A program made the translations under genes and the position numbers. The notes beneath the pieces are model-generated. The model was given only the letters and a program-made list of their open reading frames with translations. It was not told where the DNA came from and ran no database searches. This document shows, in pieces, positions 54,911 to 64,000 of a stretch of 64,000 bases of DNA (position 1 is its first letter; each line of letters starts with the position of its first letter). This DNA is from Blautia sp. (GTDB taxonomy: Bacteria; Bacillota; Clostridia; Lachnospirales; Lachnospiraceae). The DNA lies in assembly GCA_017475035.1 (NCBI GenBank), contig JAFVGK010000075.1:1-64000 (forward strand), in the 5' to 3' direction.

Positions 54911-55539
54911 GTGCAAAAAAGAGAACTCATGGATTTGGTGTAGATCCTGATGAATCCCAAAATCACTTTTATGTAGTTATTCCACCGAAGGGATCACAGG
55001 GATATATTGAAGTATATGAGCGATTTGAATGGACTCCTGATGGATTGACAGACGAAGAACGTATGGCAAAATCAGGGATAAAAGAACCTGATAAGTTGGT
55101 AGTATATGGAGAGGGCCAGATTATTCAAAAAGCCGATGTGCTACGTCTGTATATATCTCGTCATAAATGGGGACTCCTTTCAAAAGACTTGGCAGCAGAA
55201 TTCAATGCTCGGTTAAAAGAAAAGAAAATGGCCACAGGTAAATTCGCAGTTGGTGGAACCCCAGTTGAACGCCTTTTTGGTAAGGAAATGATGGTACTGC
55301 TTTGGGGCGTGGAGAATTGTGATCCATCAAATATTCCTACGGCTATCCGGAATTGGAAAGGGCTCATGCCGGAGGAGCGCTGGTGGCTATACACGATGAC
55401 GAATGCTTCTACAGGGGGCATAAAGGACTCGAAAGGATGGCGTACCGCTTTGCGATATGCCTTATGTGAGAATCCAATCCAGGAGGATCCGCAGATCAGC
55501 GTTTTCGATTTCTGGGATGAGGAGGATTTGAAAAAATGA
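54907..55539 (+). CDS. DUF3780 anti-phage-associated protein
   Basis: This 210-residue protein matches DUF3780 through HGFGVDPDESQNHFYVVIPP, then PEERWWLYTMTNASTG and KGWRTALRYALCENPI. The family is known only from defence loci with DUF499 and DUF1156, and no catalytic motif is evident. It overlaps both neighbours by ATGA, so it is made with them, probably as a structural subunit. The biochemical role is unknown. Confidence 0.88.
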   Translation: MSAKKRTHGFGVDPDESQNHFYVVIPPKGSQGYIEVYERFEWTPDGLTDEERMAKSGIKEPDKLVVYGEGQIIQKADVLRLYISRHKWGLLSKDLAAEFNARLKEKKMATGKFAVGGTPVERLFGKEMMVLLWGVENCDPSNIPTAIRNWKGLMPEERWWLYTMTNASTGGIKDSKGWRTALRYALCENPIQEDPQISVFDFWDEEDLKK

Positions 55540-58415
55540 CAGAGAGCTTTATTGAACGCCAATTTCCGGTGTCGAAGGTAAGTAAGGAAAGCTATAAGGA
55601 AAGAAAGGCCGTTCAGAGTCAAACGCTTACAGGTTTAGGAAAATGGTGGGGAAGAAAACCACTAGTACTTGTCAGAGCTGCTATTTTAGGGTTATTACTT
55701 CCAGCAACGGAAAACCCAGAAAAAGATATGGAGATCTTTTTAAAAATCATGAGTATGGATGAAAAAGGTCTATACTTACGTAAAGAAAAAAAGTTTTCTG
55801 TTCCTGAATTATATGGGATAATTGAAGCGTATAGCCATCTGTCTTTGAAGTACAAAAGCTATTTCTATGAGAATGATGGAAAAATAAAACTTGACAGGGA
55901 TGCTCCGAGGGATGATATTGAGCGCGATGCGTTTGATACATTAACATATGATCAGAAAATTGCAATGTGTAAAAGGCCTGAACAAGTCGACACTTTAAGT
56001 GATGATATGTGGGTCGATATCAATAATCATTTAGGGACGAATGCTCATAGTTTGAATGAATTGACTAATCAGCTGTCAATAAAGCGATTTAAACATAATG
56101 TGGTAGTAGGAGATTGCTTTAGTGGAGGCGGTTCGATTCCTTTTGAAGCGGCAAGAATTGGGTGTGATACGTATGCAAGTGACTTGAATCCTGTTGCAGG
56201 GTTATTAACTTGGGCAGATATTAACATATGTGGAGCGGATGCTAAAACGGTTCTAGAAATTGAAGATTTTCAAAAGAAGGTATTTGGTAAAGTAAATCAA
56301 GAAATTCTAGAATTAGGTGTTGAAACGAATGAAAATGGAGATAGGGCAGATGCTTATTTATACTGTACGGAAACAACATGTCCAGAATGTGGCACTGTTG
56401 TGCCAATGTCAACATCATGGTTGATTGGACAGGGCTCTAAAACTGTTGCGAAGTTAATTAAGGCTCAAGGAAGATATGACATTGAAATAAGTATGAATGC
56501 TTCATCTGCCGAGATGAAAGCTGCAACTGTTGGAACTGTTAGTTCAAAAGGATTATTATGTCCCTGTTGTGGAAAGGTAACTCCTATTTCGTCGCTAAGA
56601 CATGATTATACAAATGATGATGGGACTATCACGTATGGATTACGTCGTTGGGGTAAAACAGATTTTTCTCCTCAGAATGACGATGTATTTCGTGATAGAT
56701 TATATGCAATTCGATATAAAACACCAGATGGAAGCAGATATTATCGTGCTCCTAATAATAGAGATTTTGATAATGAAAAGAAAATTGAACAAATTGTTGC
56801 ATCAGAGATCGAGAAATGGCAAGAACTGGGATACATTTCATCAATGTGGATTGAACCAGGTGAAAAAACCACTGAAGTCATTCGGAATCGTGGCTGGAGC
56901 TTTTGGCATCAACTGTTTAATGCTCGCCAATTGTTAGAATATGCATTAATACAAAAATATTCATTGAAGTTGGCGGATACACCTGAGAAAATGGTTACAG
57001 CTATGCTAAGCCTGCATAGGTGTTTAAATTGGAATAGTAAGTTGTGTAGTTGGGGGGTGGGACAGGCCAGAGAATCAATGGCTCAAACATTCTATAATCA
57101 AGCATTAAATGCTATGTGGAATTATGGAACGAGAGCTTTATCACTACTTTCTGGAGTTTTCTACTTAACAATAAACAGAAGCAGAATAATAAACTCAAAT
57201 TATAAGATACAGATTACTGACGCAAGAGATGTTGATTCGGTTTGTGATTTTTGGATTACAGATCCTCCATATGCAGATGCAGTTAACTATCATGAACTAT
57301 CTGAGTATTTCCTTGCTTGGGATAAGAAACTTATGCTAAATGCTTTTCCGGATTGGTATATTGATAGCAAAAGAATTCTTGCTGTTCGCGGAGATGAACA
57401 TTTTTCACAGACAATGATAGATATTTACAGTAATCTTGTCCGTCACATGAATGATGGAGGGATGCAGATAGTCATGTTCACACATTCTGATCCTTCTGTC
57501 TGGGCTCAACTTGCGTTAATTATGTGGAAATCAGGGTTGACCGTTACTGCTGCATGGAATATTGCTACTGAGACGGATGCCAGTGGAATAAAAGAAGGAA
57601 ACTATGTAAAAGGAACTGTACTCTTAGTCCTTCGTAAACAGCAGGGAGATGAAGAGGCATTCTTGGATGAATTGAATACTGATATTAAAGTAGAAGTGAA
57701 ACGTCAGATTGAGTCGATGCAAAAACTTGATGATAAAGAGGATCCGAATTTTTCTGATCCAGATTACGTATTAGCTGCATACGCCGCTTCTTTGAAAGTG
57801 TTAACAGGATATGGATCTATTGGTGAACTTGATCTTGATTATGAGTTGAATTTAGCCATACATGAGCCATCGAAATCTGAGGTTGTGAAATTAATCGAAA
57901 GAGCAAAAAGAATAGCTTATGATTTTATTATTCCACTGAATTTTGATAGTTATCTTTGGAGGGAACTATCTCCTTCGGAACGTTTCTATGTCAAGGGTTT
58001 AGAAGCAGAGAAACATGGAAATTATCAGATTAGTACATATCAGGAATATGCACGAGGCTTTGGACTTATTAGTTACAGTCAGCTAATGGCATCTGAACGT
58101 GCTAATACTGCCAGACTGAAAACCCCCCAAGAGTTTGCTATGAGAACTATTGGTGATGTGCCAGATTTTGAGGAATCTATTACTAGGCTCGTTATTGCAG
58201 GCATCTATATTGCTATAAAAGAGAACGAGAATCCAGATAAGGGTTTTTATCATATAAAAAATAATGTGTCAGATTATTGGAACGAAAGAGATATGCTGAA
58301 ACAGATTCTTTCATTTCTTATGGACACGGAGGACATTGATACGATGCCTCATTGGCATGACGCTGCTATTATGGCAAACCATATCTATGTACTTATTGAT
58401 AACGATCATATTTAA
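55536..58415 (+). CDS. DUF1156 DNA adenine methyltransferase
   Basis: This is a 959-residue methylase. The DUF1156 start motif is FPVSKVSKESYKERKAV followed by KWWGRKPLVLVRA. The SAM-binding motif is GDCFSGGGSIPFEAARIG with the acidic DLNPVAG after it, and the catalytic amino-methylase motif is ITDPPYADAVNYHELS. Two Cys pairs (CPECGT and CPCCGK) suggest an inserted zinc finger. It would mark host DNA, probably at adenine N6, so the system can separate self from phage. It overlaps the DUF3780 stop by ATGA. A/T-rich codon use differs from the transfer genes, suggesting a separate origin. Confidence 0.9.
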   Translation: MTESFIERQFPVSKVSKESYKERKAVQSQTLTGLGKWWGRKPLVLVRAAILGLLLPATENPEKDMEIFLKIMSMDEKGLYLRKEKKFSVPELYGIIEAYSHLSLKYKSYFYENDGKIKLDRDAPRDDIERDAFDTLTYDQKIAMCKRPEQVDTLSDDMWVDINNHLGTNAHSLNELTNQLSIKRFKHNVVVGDCFSGGGSIPFEAARIGCDTYASDLNPVAGLLTWADINICGADAKTVLEIEDFQKKVFGKVNQEILELGVETNENGDRADAYLYCTETTCPECGTVVPMSTSWLIGQGSKTVAKLIKAQGRYDIEISMNASSAEMKAATVGTVSSKGLLCPCCGKVTPISSLRHDYTNDDGTITYGLRRWGKTDFSPQNDDVFRDRLYAIRYKTPDGSRYYRAPNNRDFDNEKKIEQIVASEIEKWQELGYISSMWIEPGEKTTEVIRNRGWSFWHQLFNARQLLEYALIQKYSLKLADTPEKMVTAMLSLHRCLNWNSKLCSWGVGQARESMAQTFYNQALNAMWNYGTRALSLLSGVFYLTINRSRIINSNYKIQITDARDVDSVCDFWITDPPYADAVNYHELSEYFLAWDKKLMLNAFPDWYIDSKRILAVRGDEHFSQTMIDIYSNLVRHMNDGGMQIVMFTHSDPSVWAQLALIMWKSGLTVTAAWNIATETDASGIKEGNYVKGTVLLVLRKQQGDEEAFLDELNTDIKVEVKRQIESMQKLDDKEDPNFSDPDYVLAAYAASLKVLTGYGSIGELDLDYELNLAIHEPSKSEVVKLIERAKRIAYDFIIPLNFDSYLWRELSPSERFYVKGLEAEKHGNYQISTYQEYARGFGLISYSQLMASERANTARLKTPQEFAMRTIGDVPDFEESITRLVIAGIYIAIKENENPDKGFYHIKNNVSDYWNERDMLKQILSFLMDTEDIDTMPHWHDAAIMANHIYVLIDNDHI

Positions 58416-58428
58416 GGAGTACAAGTAA

Positions 58429-61200
58429 ATGCTCAATCGTTTTTCTTCAAGAAAAACGGATCTTGGAAAGCAGTACCTTGCAGAACATTTGCAAGGTGCT
58501 GTTTCTTATGACCGTATTGCTGGTTATTTTTGCTCTTCTGTATTAGAGATAGCAGGGGAGGCGATGGAGCAGATTCCTGGGAGGATAAGGATTATCTGCA
58601 ACAGTGGTTTGTCACCGGAAGACGTGAAGATTGCAGGGTTGGCAGCTTCACAAATAAAGCAGGAGTGGTGTGCTTTCAAGCCGGAAGAAGCTTATACATC
58701 TCCCGCGGAATCTCAACGGTTACATCGGCTATACGATTTATTGTCAACAGGCAGAATGGATATTCGAGTATTGCCAGATGATGTTTATGGGCTGATGCAC
58801 GGGAAGGCTGGTGTGATAACCTATGAAGACGGGAGGCGTCTTGCTTTCATAGGAAGTATGAATGAGACAAAGAGTGCCCTGACTACTAATTATGAAATCG
58901 TCTGGGAAGATGATAGCGATGAGTCTGTGGAGTGGGTACAAAATGAATTTGATTATTTCTGGGATCATAGCTGCGCCGTGCCACTGAGTGATTTTGTCAT
59001 TTCTGATATTAAACGGATCGCAAATAGGCATCCAATGACTTTGAAAGGTTGGCGTGAAGAAGGACATGCGGATGTTGCCGCTGTTGCAGCCGAGGAGCCT
59101 GTTTACAGGAATGAATTTGGACTTTGGGCGCATCAGAAATACTTCGTGATGCGAGCCTTTGAGGAACATAAAAGCAAAGGAGGTGCAAGACTCGTCCTTG
59201 CCGATATGGTTGGCCTTGGAAAAACACTGCAACTCGCTATGTCAGCGAAATTAATGGGCTTATATGGGGATAAACCTATTTTAATTATTGTTCCGAAAAC
59301 TCTTCTATATCAATGGCAAGATGAAATATACACTATGCTGGATATACCTTCTGCTGTGTGGACAGGGAGATGTTGGCGGGATGAAAATGGATTTGATTAT
59401 GTATGCGACAGTGTTCGAGGAATTCTGAAATGCCCAAGAAAGATAGGGATCGTATCCCAAGGAATCATTACAGCGAAGACTGAAGCTGCTGAGTTGCTGA
59501 AACAACTGAAGTACGAATGTGTAATTCTGGATGAGGCACACAGGGCAAGACGAAAAAATATCGGTAAAGATGCTAATGCTCATAAGGCACAGCCAAATAA
59601 TCTTCTAAGATTTCTGGATGAGATAACTTTCCAGACGCATAGCATGCTTCTAGCAACTGCAACCCCTGTGCAGATTGATCCTATTGAAGCTTTTGATCTG
59701 TTGGATGCTTTGGGTCGTCCAAAGGATGCCAGCAAGGTCATAGGGGATGCTTATAGTGTATGGAGAAAAACGCCTCAGACAGGGTTGAACTACATTTCAG
59801 GAGCTGAAGCTCCGCCACAGAAAACTGCTGAGATGTGGTCTATCGTAAGAAACCCATTTCCTCCTCGTATGGAGAAGAGTCGAAGGATTGGTACCTTGCG
59901 GGATCAAATGGACATCTCCGATGATATGGCTGTTTTGCCCCAGGACAAATTCGACGAGATGCGAAGACCGATGCAGACAAAGATATGGGAGTTATACCAA
60001 GATGAGGAGTTTGTACTTCACTATAATCCTTATGTTCGCTGTATTGTACGCCGTACCCGTGACTTCCTTGAAAATACAATCAATAAAGAAACCGGAGAGC
60101 CGTACCTGAAGAAGATAAATGTCCTGCTTCTTGGAGAAAAGGATAATGAAGCGCTGGAGCTCTCTGGATATTTGAAGCAAGCATATTTGATAGCAGAGGA
60201 GTTTTGTCATCTGCTTGCAAGCCGTGTAAAGGGAGGCGGCTTCATGTCCACATTGATGCTTAAGCGTATTGGAAGCACAATGATTGCTGGAGAGAATACC
60301 GCAAAGAAAATGTTAGCCTGGACACAAGAAGGAAAAGAAACCCTGCAGGAGATGTATGATAATCTCACGGATGAAGATGATGAAGATAATAATAGCGAGG
60401 AAGTAGGCACCAGTGAAATTAAGAATTTGACAACAGAAGAGCTGGAGTGTCTGGCGCGTCTTGTAAATGTCTTAAAGTCAAACAGGGATACGGATCCGAA
60501 GTATCTAAGAGTCCTGGATATCCTGAAAAACGGGGTAGAGGATGAAGGCGGCTGGTCAGAAAAGGGATGCATTATCTTTTCACAGTATTATGATAGCGCA
60601 AATTACGTAGCAGCACTGCTTAGTAGGGAATTCGTAGAGGAAGACATCGGTCTGTATGCTGGAGGGGACAAAAGTGGTGTATACAGGGATGGGATTTTTA
60701 CGAAATATGCAAAGGACGAACTGAAAGCCAAAGTTAAGGACAGAAAAATGAAGATTCTGGTTGGTACAGACGCAGCCAGTGAGGGATTAAACCTTCAGGC
60801 ACTACAGACTTTGATCAACATTGACTTACCTTGGAATCCAACAAGATTGGAGCAGAGAAAAGGTCGAATCCAACGAATCGGCCAATTAGCAGATACCATC
60901 TTGATTTATAATATGCGTTATAAGGATAGTGTTGAGGATAAAGTCCATACTAAGCTATCATCAAGGCTCCAGGAGATATACGCTATGTTTGGACAAATCC
61001 CTGAAGTGTTGGAAGATGTCTGGGTGGCCATGGCGCAAAATGATGAGCAACGTGCCATGGAGGCAATCAATAAAGTTCCGAAGAAGAATCCATTTATAAT
61101 CAAATACGAGATGGAAATTCCTGATTGTGGAGATTGGGAGAAATGCGAGGCAGTGCTGGATAAAAAGGAAAAGATAAAAGAACTTATGAAGGGGTGGTAA
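58429..61200 (+). CDS. PLD-SNF2 helicase of the defence system
   Basis: This is a 923-residue protein. The N-terminal phospholipase-D-like domain (about 1-190) has one HxK motif (LMHGKAGVITYEDG, then FIGSMNETKSA), which could cut or bind nucleic acid. The SNF2/Rad54-type helicase follows, with LADMVGLGKTLQLAMSAKL (Walker A), CVILDEAHRAR (DEAH), LLATATPVQ, LVGTDAASEGLNLQ and RLEQRKGRIQRIGQ. An acidic insert (DNLTDEDDEDNNSEEVG) lies between the helicase halves. This composition matches helicase-methylase-ATPase defence loci. AAGGAG precedes the ATG, 13 bp after the methylase stop. It is the last gene of the operon. Confidence 0.9.
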   Translation: MLNRFSSRKTDLGKQYLAEHLQGAVSYDRIAGYFCSSVLEIAGEAMEQIPGRIRIICNSGLSPEDVKIAGLAASQIKQEWCAFKPEEAYTSPAESQRLHRLYDLLSTGRMDIRVLPDDVYGLMHGKAGVITYEDGRRLAFIGSMNETKSALTTNYEIVWEDDSDESVEWVQNEFDYFWDHSCAVPLSDFVISDIKRIANRHPMTLKGWREEGHADVAAVAAEEPVYRNEFGLWAHQKYFVMRAFEEHKSKGGARLVLADMVGLGKTLQLAMSAKLMGLYGDKPILIIVPKTLLYQWQDEIYTMLDIPSAVWTGRCWRDENGFDYVCDSVRGILKCPRKIGIVSQGIITAKTEAAELLKQLKYECVILDEAHRARRKNIGKDANAHKAQPNNLLRFLDEITFQTHSMLLATATPVQIDPIEAFDLLDALGRPKDASKVIGDAYSVWRKTPQTGLNYISGAEAPPQKTAEMWSIVRNPFPPRMEKSRRIGTLRDQMDISDDMAVLPQDKFDEMRRPMQTKIWELYQDEEFVLHYNPYVRCIVRRTRDFLENTINKETGEPYLKKINVLLLGEKDNEALELSGYLKQAYLIAEEFCHLLASRVKGGGFMSTLMLKRIGSTMIAGENTAKKMLAWTQEGKETLQEMYDNLTDEDDEDNNSEEVGTSEIKNLTTEELECLARLVNVLKSNRDTDPKYLRVLDILKNGVEDEGGWSEKGCIIFSQYYDSANYVAALLSREFVEEDIGLYAGGDKSGVYRDGIFTKYAKDELKAKVKDRKMKILVGTDAASEGLNLQALQTLINIDLPWNPTRLEQRKGRIQRIGQLADTILIYNMRYKDSVEDKVHTKLSSRLQEIYAMFGQIPEVLEDVWVAMAQNDEQRAMEAINKVPKKNPFIIKYEMEIPDCGDWEKCEAVLDKKEKIKELMKGW

Positions 61201-61201
61201 A

Positions 61202-61537
61202 TCTCCTCATAAAAAATACTATCCGCAATCAAAAAAGCTTCTCGTTCTTTGTGATGAGGGAGGCTGTAGCGATAGCAAGTCTTCTGTTTGGAAATATAAG
61301 CTTTGGCAATTTGCCGGGGAAACAGCTTTAGAAACTTTCAAAGAACTAGGACTGGTTTTTATTTCCATGATCAAGAAGAGCTCTAGTTATTATGAATACG
61401 AAGGAGAACCGCTTTCTATCCATACTGACACTTCCTGGATGAATAGGCGGCAGCACGGTACTCTGTCTATTATCATTTTTTCTGTACGCCCTTCTGTCGC
61501 ATACGGCTGGACAGATGGTGCAAATGAGAGTACCTGA
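61202..61537 (+). pseudogene. Remnant of an ISAzo13-family transposase
   Basis: An open stretch without its own start encodes YYPQSKKLLVLCDEGGCSDS followed by VWKYKLWQFAGETALE. This resembles the ISAzo13 transposase core (pattern YPxAxxLLIxxDGGGSNxxRxxLWKxELQxLADET). The following residues diverge and the frame stops at 61537. A deletion or recombination is likely. The stretch 61538-61702 holds nothing I can assign. Confidence 0.45.
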
Positions 61538-61702
61538 AAACAGGTTAGTTAGCTGGCTATAAGTCCAAATAAAACTAGATCTATGTCGTTATTACCAGTA
61601 TAACTAGAAGAAAAAACAAATTCAATAATCTGCTGGCTGCACAGTTTCATTTATGGCGGTGCCAAGTGTGCGGGCATGGGTTGGTAGTTACTGATTGTTT
61701 AA

Positions 61703-62146
61703 ATTTCAAAGACTGATGATGGCAGGAAGAAACAAATACTTCTGAATGACGGAAAGCCATATATTGTCAGTCCGTACACTCTGATCTGGAACGGCGATTA
61801 TTACTTGGTTAGTTGGAACCATGAACAGTAAAGAACACGGACCTATCGGGTATATCGGATTCTAAAAATATCGGATGTTCTGAGAGATAAGGCTCAATCG
61901 GTTTCGAAGAATTTTGATGTGGCTTGCTATACCAGGGAAGCCTTCCGTATATACCACAATAAAGAACCGGAGTAAATGACGCTATTTTGCGCGTATGAAG
62001 TCATGAAGGGGATCTTGGACAAGATTGAACACGGACATTACGGTCAGAAAGTAGATTTGGAACATTTTTGCACGAAAGTAAAGGTATGTACATCTCCTGC
62101 TTTCTACAGCTGTGTATTCCAGTGGGAGGAATGCGATAGTGGGTAA
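61703..62146 (+). pseudogene. Decayed WYL-domain transcription regulator (C-terminal part)
   Basis: One frame, broken by TAA at 61829 and 61973, encodes VSPYTLIWNGDYYLVSWNHE, then RTYRVYRILKISDVL, VACYTREAFRIYHNKEP and EVMKGILDKIEHGH, ending VCTSPAFYSCVFQWEE. This is the order of the WYL domain and its C-terminal extension in clostridial regulators. The N-terminal HTH is missing. Two in-frame stops and the missing start show it is dead. Confidence 0.75.
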
Positions 62147-62183
62147 TTATTCAATAGAGCGTTTGATTTCAGATCGTAAGGCG

Positions 62184-62213
62184 TTGATAGATATAAATAT
62201 ATGCACTTATAAA
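62184..62213 (+). promoter_or_regulatory. Possible promoter of the cold-shock-like gene
   Basis: TTGATA (62184-62189), an 18-bp spacer and TATAAA (62208-62213) lie 16 bp before the start codon, leaving a very short leader. Confidence 0.5.
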
Positions 62214-62229
62214 TTTTTTTGGGGGCATT

Positions 62230-64000
62230 ATGACGAGAGAAGAACTATTAGAAGACGTAAAACAGGGAGATCTGGTTAAGATATACACGGGCTCAAATGA
62301 AGTGTTTGAAGGAACTGTATTAGACTTTGGAGCTTCCGGACTAAAGATAAATATTAGTGGAACAACAAAGTCAAAAAGGATAATGTATGAAAGAATAACT
62401 GAGTATGATGTTGAGGATGGTTCAGAAGCATTGGATTCCGGCAAAGATGAAAGCGGACAGGAGATTAATATCATACGGATATCAAAGGAACCTACCGAGA
62501 CTGTGACAGAAGAACAGGTATTATATAAGGAAACTACAGAAGTTAAAGCCCACGAGATTATTGTTGACAGAAGTAGTTTATTTGTAGATTGTGAAGAGAG
62601 AATTTCATTTGAAGAGATTAGCAAATTCTGGGAAACTTTGTTGGATAAATGGCAGAAACAGGAAATAGACAGAGTTAAGAATATAGTTTCTTATGCCAAG
62701 AAAGTCAACGAGTTTAGAGCTGACACAGACAGAATTCGAAGGGCATTTGGAGAATATAAAAAACTGGCTGCGAACGATAGGATTTATAATGTTTTTATTG
62801 GTACGCTGTTTCATGAGCTGAATAGGTTTAATGATGCTATCGAATATTATTATATGGGTGGTGCCTATGATGCTGCCTTTTTGGTCAGCTATTTCTATAA
62901 GATAGACTCGAATCTGTTGGATACTGCAATACTGGCGACAAGGTATAATCGTGAAAACGGAGTTATTATTAGATGGCTTTGCGACTATGCGGTGGCCAAT
63001 AATGATTTTTCAATTATTAGCCATCTTGTTCAGAACAGCCTTAATTATATTAAAGATATTCTGTTTTATTGGTATTCAGATAAAGAAGAGATGAAATCTC
63101 TGCCGAATAAAGCTGAAGTGTATTCAGAAGAGAACATAGAGTACCTAAAAAAAGCATGCAAGGATACAGCTTCCTCAATGGGGATAATTGAGGAAGTACT
63201 TCGTCCTGTTCAAACGGAACAACCGGGTGAAGTGGTGCAGGAAGTGGAAGAAGAGGAGACACTAAAGGGGATTGTGTCATATTATAAAAAGGATGGCGGT
63301 TATGGCTCAATTAAGAATGTAAGTGGCGGACAAATATACTTCTATATTAGACAGGTAAGAGACATAGACTTACAAAGGATACTTGCAACAGAAGTTAATT
63401 ATAAAAGAAGAGTTACATATAAAAGAGGAATCAATTTTAAGGGGGAAATTGCTGCAGATGCGATAGAATTAGACCATGAATATGATGAACCAGTAGTTGA
63501 AGAATATCAATATACAGGATTTCTGGACGATTATGATTTTGATAAAGGCTGGGGTAAAATTCGATCAGGCAACAAAGCTTTTAATTTCATCTTTGAAGAA
63601 ATTAAAGATCCCCTATTGTACGCTGAGATGTCATCGAGACCGTATTCAGTGATAGATCTGGAAGTTAAGTTTAATGCTAAAGATCATCAAAGCAAATCAA
63701 CTCATAAAAAAACTAAAGTAGCGATAGACATAGTTGGAAAAAAGCAATATACAGAATTCGAAATTTCTGATTTTATTAGGCAGAAACTTGTAACAAAAAA
63801 AGAAGTTGATGAGTGGTTAGGAATAAGAGAGCAGAAAAATACGGGCGTATTCAGAGAAGTAATATATGAACCGTTGGAACCAATTGGGAAACAAATAGAT
63901 ACTACGTCTCCTGAGAAACAGTTATTGGCTTCTGTTGCACTAGATAGGACAGGATTTGCTTTGCGCCAAGAAGAGAAGAAAGCAGTGGCGTTGCTTTTGA
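62230..64000 (+). CDS. Multi-barrel protein with cold-shock-like domains (partial, runs off edge)
   Basis: The frame is open for 590 codons to the window edge. Residues about 8-60 form a small barrel-like segment (GDLVKIYTGSNEVFEGTVLD). Residues about 130-330 are helical and repeat-like (HELNRFNDAIEYYYMGGAYD), resembling TPR-type packing. Two cold-shock-like segments follow. The first is at about 345-415 (LKGIVSYYKKDGGYGSIKNV with GQIYFYI) and the second at about 427-510 (YTGFLDDYDFDKGWGKIRSG with FNFIFEEI). Both keep the G(Y/W)GxI and aromatic-strand pattern that binds single-stranded nucleic acid. GGGGG lies 4 nt before the ATG at 62230. Its neighbour is a defence operon, but the function is unknown. 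Confidence 0.7.
   Translation, partial: MTREELLEDVKQGDLVKIYTGSNEVFEGTVLDFGASGLKINISGTTKSKRIMYERITEYDVEDGSEALDSGKDESGQEINIIRISKEPTETVTEEQVLYKETTEVKAHEIIVDRSSLFVDCEERISFEEISKFWETLLDKWQKQEIDRVKNIVSYAKKVNEFRADTDRIRRAFGEYKKLAANDRIYNVFIGTLFHELNRFNDAIEYYYMGGAYDAAFLVSYFYKIDSNLLDTAILATRYNRENGVIIRWLCDYAVANNDFSIISHLVQNSLNYIKDILFYWYSDKEEMKSLPNKAEVYSEENIEYLKKACKDTASSMGIIEEVLRPVQTEQPGEVVQEVEEEETLKGIVSYYKKDGGYGSIKNVSGGQIYFYIRQVRDIDLQRILATEVNYKRRVTYKRGINFKGEIAADAIELDHEYDEPVVEEYQYTGFLDDYDFDKGWGKIRSGNKAFNFIFEEIKDPLLYAEMSSRPYSVIDLEVKFNAKDHQSKSTHKKTKVAIDIVGKKQYTEFEISDFIRQKLVTKKEVDEWLGIREQKNTGVFREVIYEPLEPIGKQIDTTSPEKQLLASVALDRTGFALRQEEKKAVALLL

Noticed and set aside
62169-62624. 151-codon minus-strand frame near the right edge
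   Set aside because: It is Ser/Ile-rich and antisense to the open 590-codon cold-shock-like gene, which has a start site and domain patterns.
1-64000. tRNA, rRNA, integrase or attachment-site repeats marking element ends
   Set aside because: I looked for them and saw none I could support, so the element boundaries are left undefined.

Overview
The window looks like a mobile or accessory region from a low-to-mid GC Gram-positive anaerobe. Lachnospiraceae or a related clostridial family is most likely, judging from the AGGAGG-type ribosome binding sites, DUF6465, TnpW-like and DUF4186 proteins, Cna-B wall proteins and WYL remnants. This is inferred from gene content; no rRNA, tRNA, integrase or attachment site was seen to fix the host or the element ends.

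Layout. (1) At 1-855 on the minus strand is the 5' part of a GNAT-Nudix fusion protein, cut by the window edge. (2) At 1039-8879 on the plus strand is a compact DNA-processing operon of an integrative conjugative or mobilizable element: a double ribbon-helix-helix relaxosome protein, a MOBP-type relaxase, topoisomerase III, a RecD2-like helicase fused to DUF4186, and a DUF503 protein, closed by a terminator. A small unknown gene follows. (3) At about 9480-11640 lies a GC-rich, minus-strand block of intact and broken cargo genes: ketopantoate-reductase-like, a membrane protein, a decayed isoprenylcysteine methyltransferase and truncated fragments. (4) At 11760-14780 are an IS4-superfamily insertion sequence, an orphan double-glycine leader protein, a TnpW-like gene and a 61-bp palindromic MITE made of the same IS ends. 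(5) At 14997-30964 is a plus-strand transfer and envelope cluster: a 3480-residue membrane protein with three BspA-like modules and a degenerate NlpC/P60 end, a membrane protein sharing one of its domains, an RpoD-like sigma factor, a secreted barrel-domain protein, and two transglutaminase-like proteins, one with an intact Cys-His-Asp triad and one with the Cys and His replaced. A metallophosphatase follows. (6) At 31823-51194 are four minus-strand Cna-B surface proteins (802, 459, 3878 and 330 aa), with a plus-strand trio of regulatory or unknown genes between the first two. (7) At 51548-61200 is a defence-type operon: a Cro/C1 regulator, DUF499 ATPase, DUF3780, DUF1156 DNA methylase and a PLD-SNF2 helicase. 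(8) At 61202-62146 are decayed transposase and WYL-regulator remnants. (9) From 62230 to the edge is a partial gene for a protein with cold-shock-like barrels.

How it fits together (inference). The relaxosome, relaxase, topoisomerase and helicase process DNA for transfer. The giant membrane protein, secreted enzymes and Cna-B proteins would act at the cell envelope, possibly stabilising cell contact. The dedicated sigma factor could coordinate the transfer genes. The defence operon and other cargo would benefit the host. No VirB4, VirD4, VirB6, sortase or integrase gene is visible, so the element is either larger than the window or partly deleted.

The most striking sequence result concerns the 3878-aa adhesin. 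It carries 27 tandem Cna-B domains, and every one keeps the Lys, Glu and Asn expected for an internal isopeptide bond. Most Cna-B domains of the three neighbouring proteins lack that Lys.
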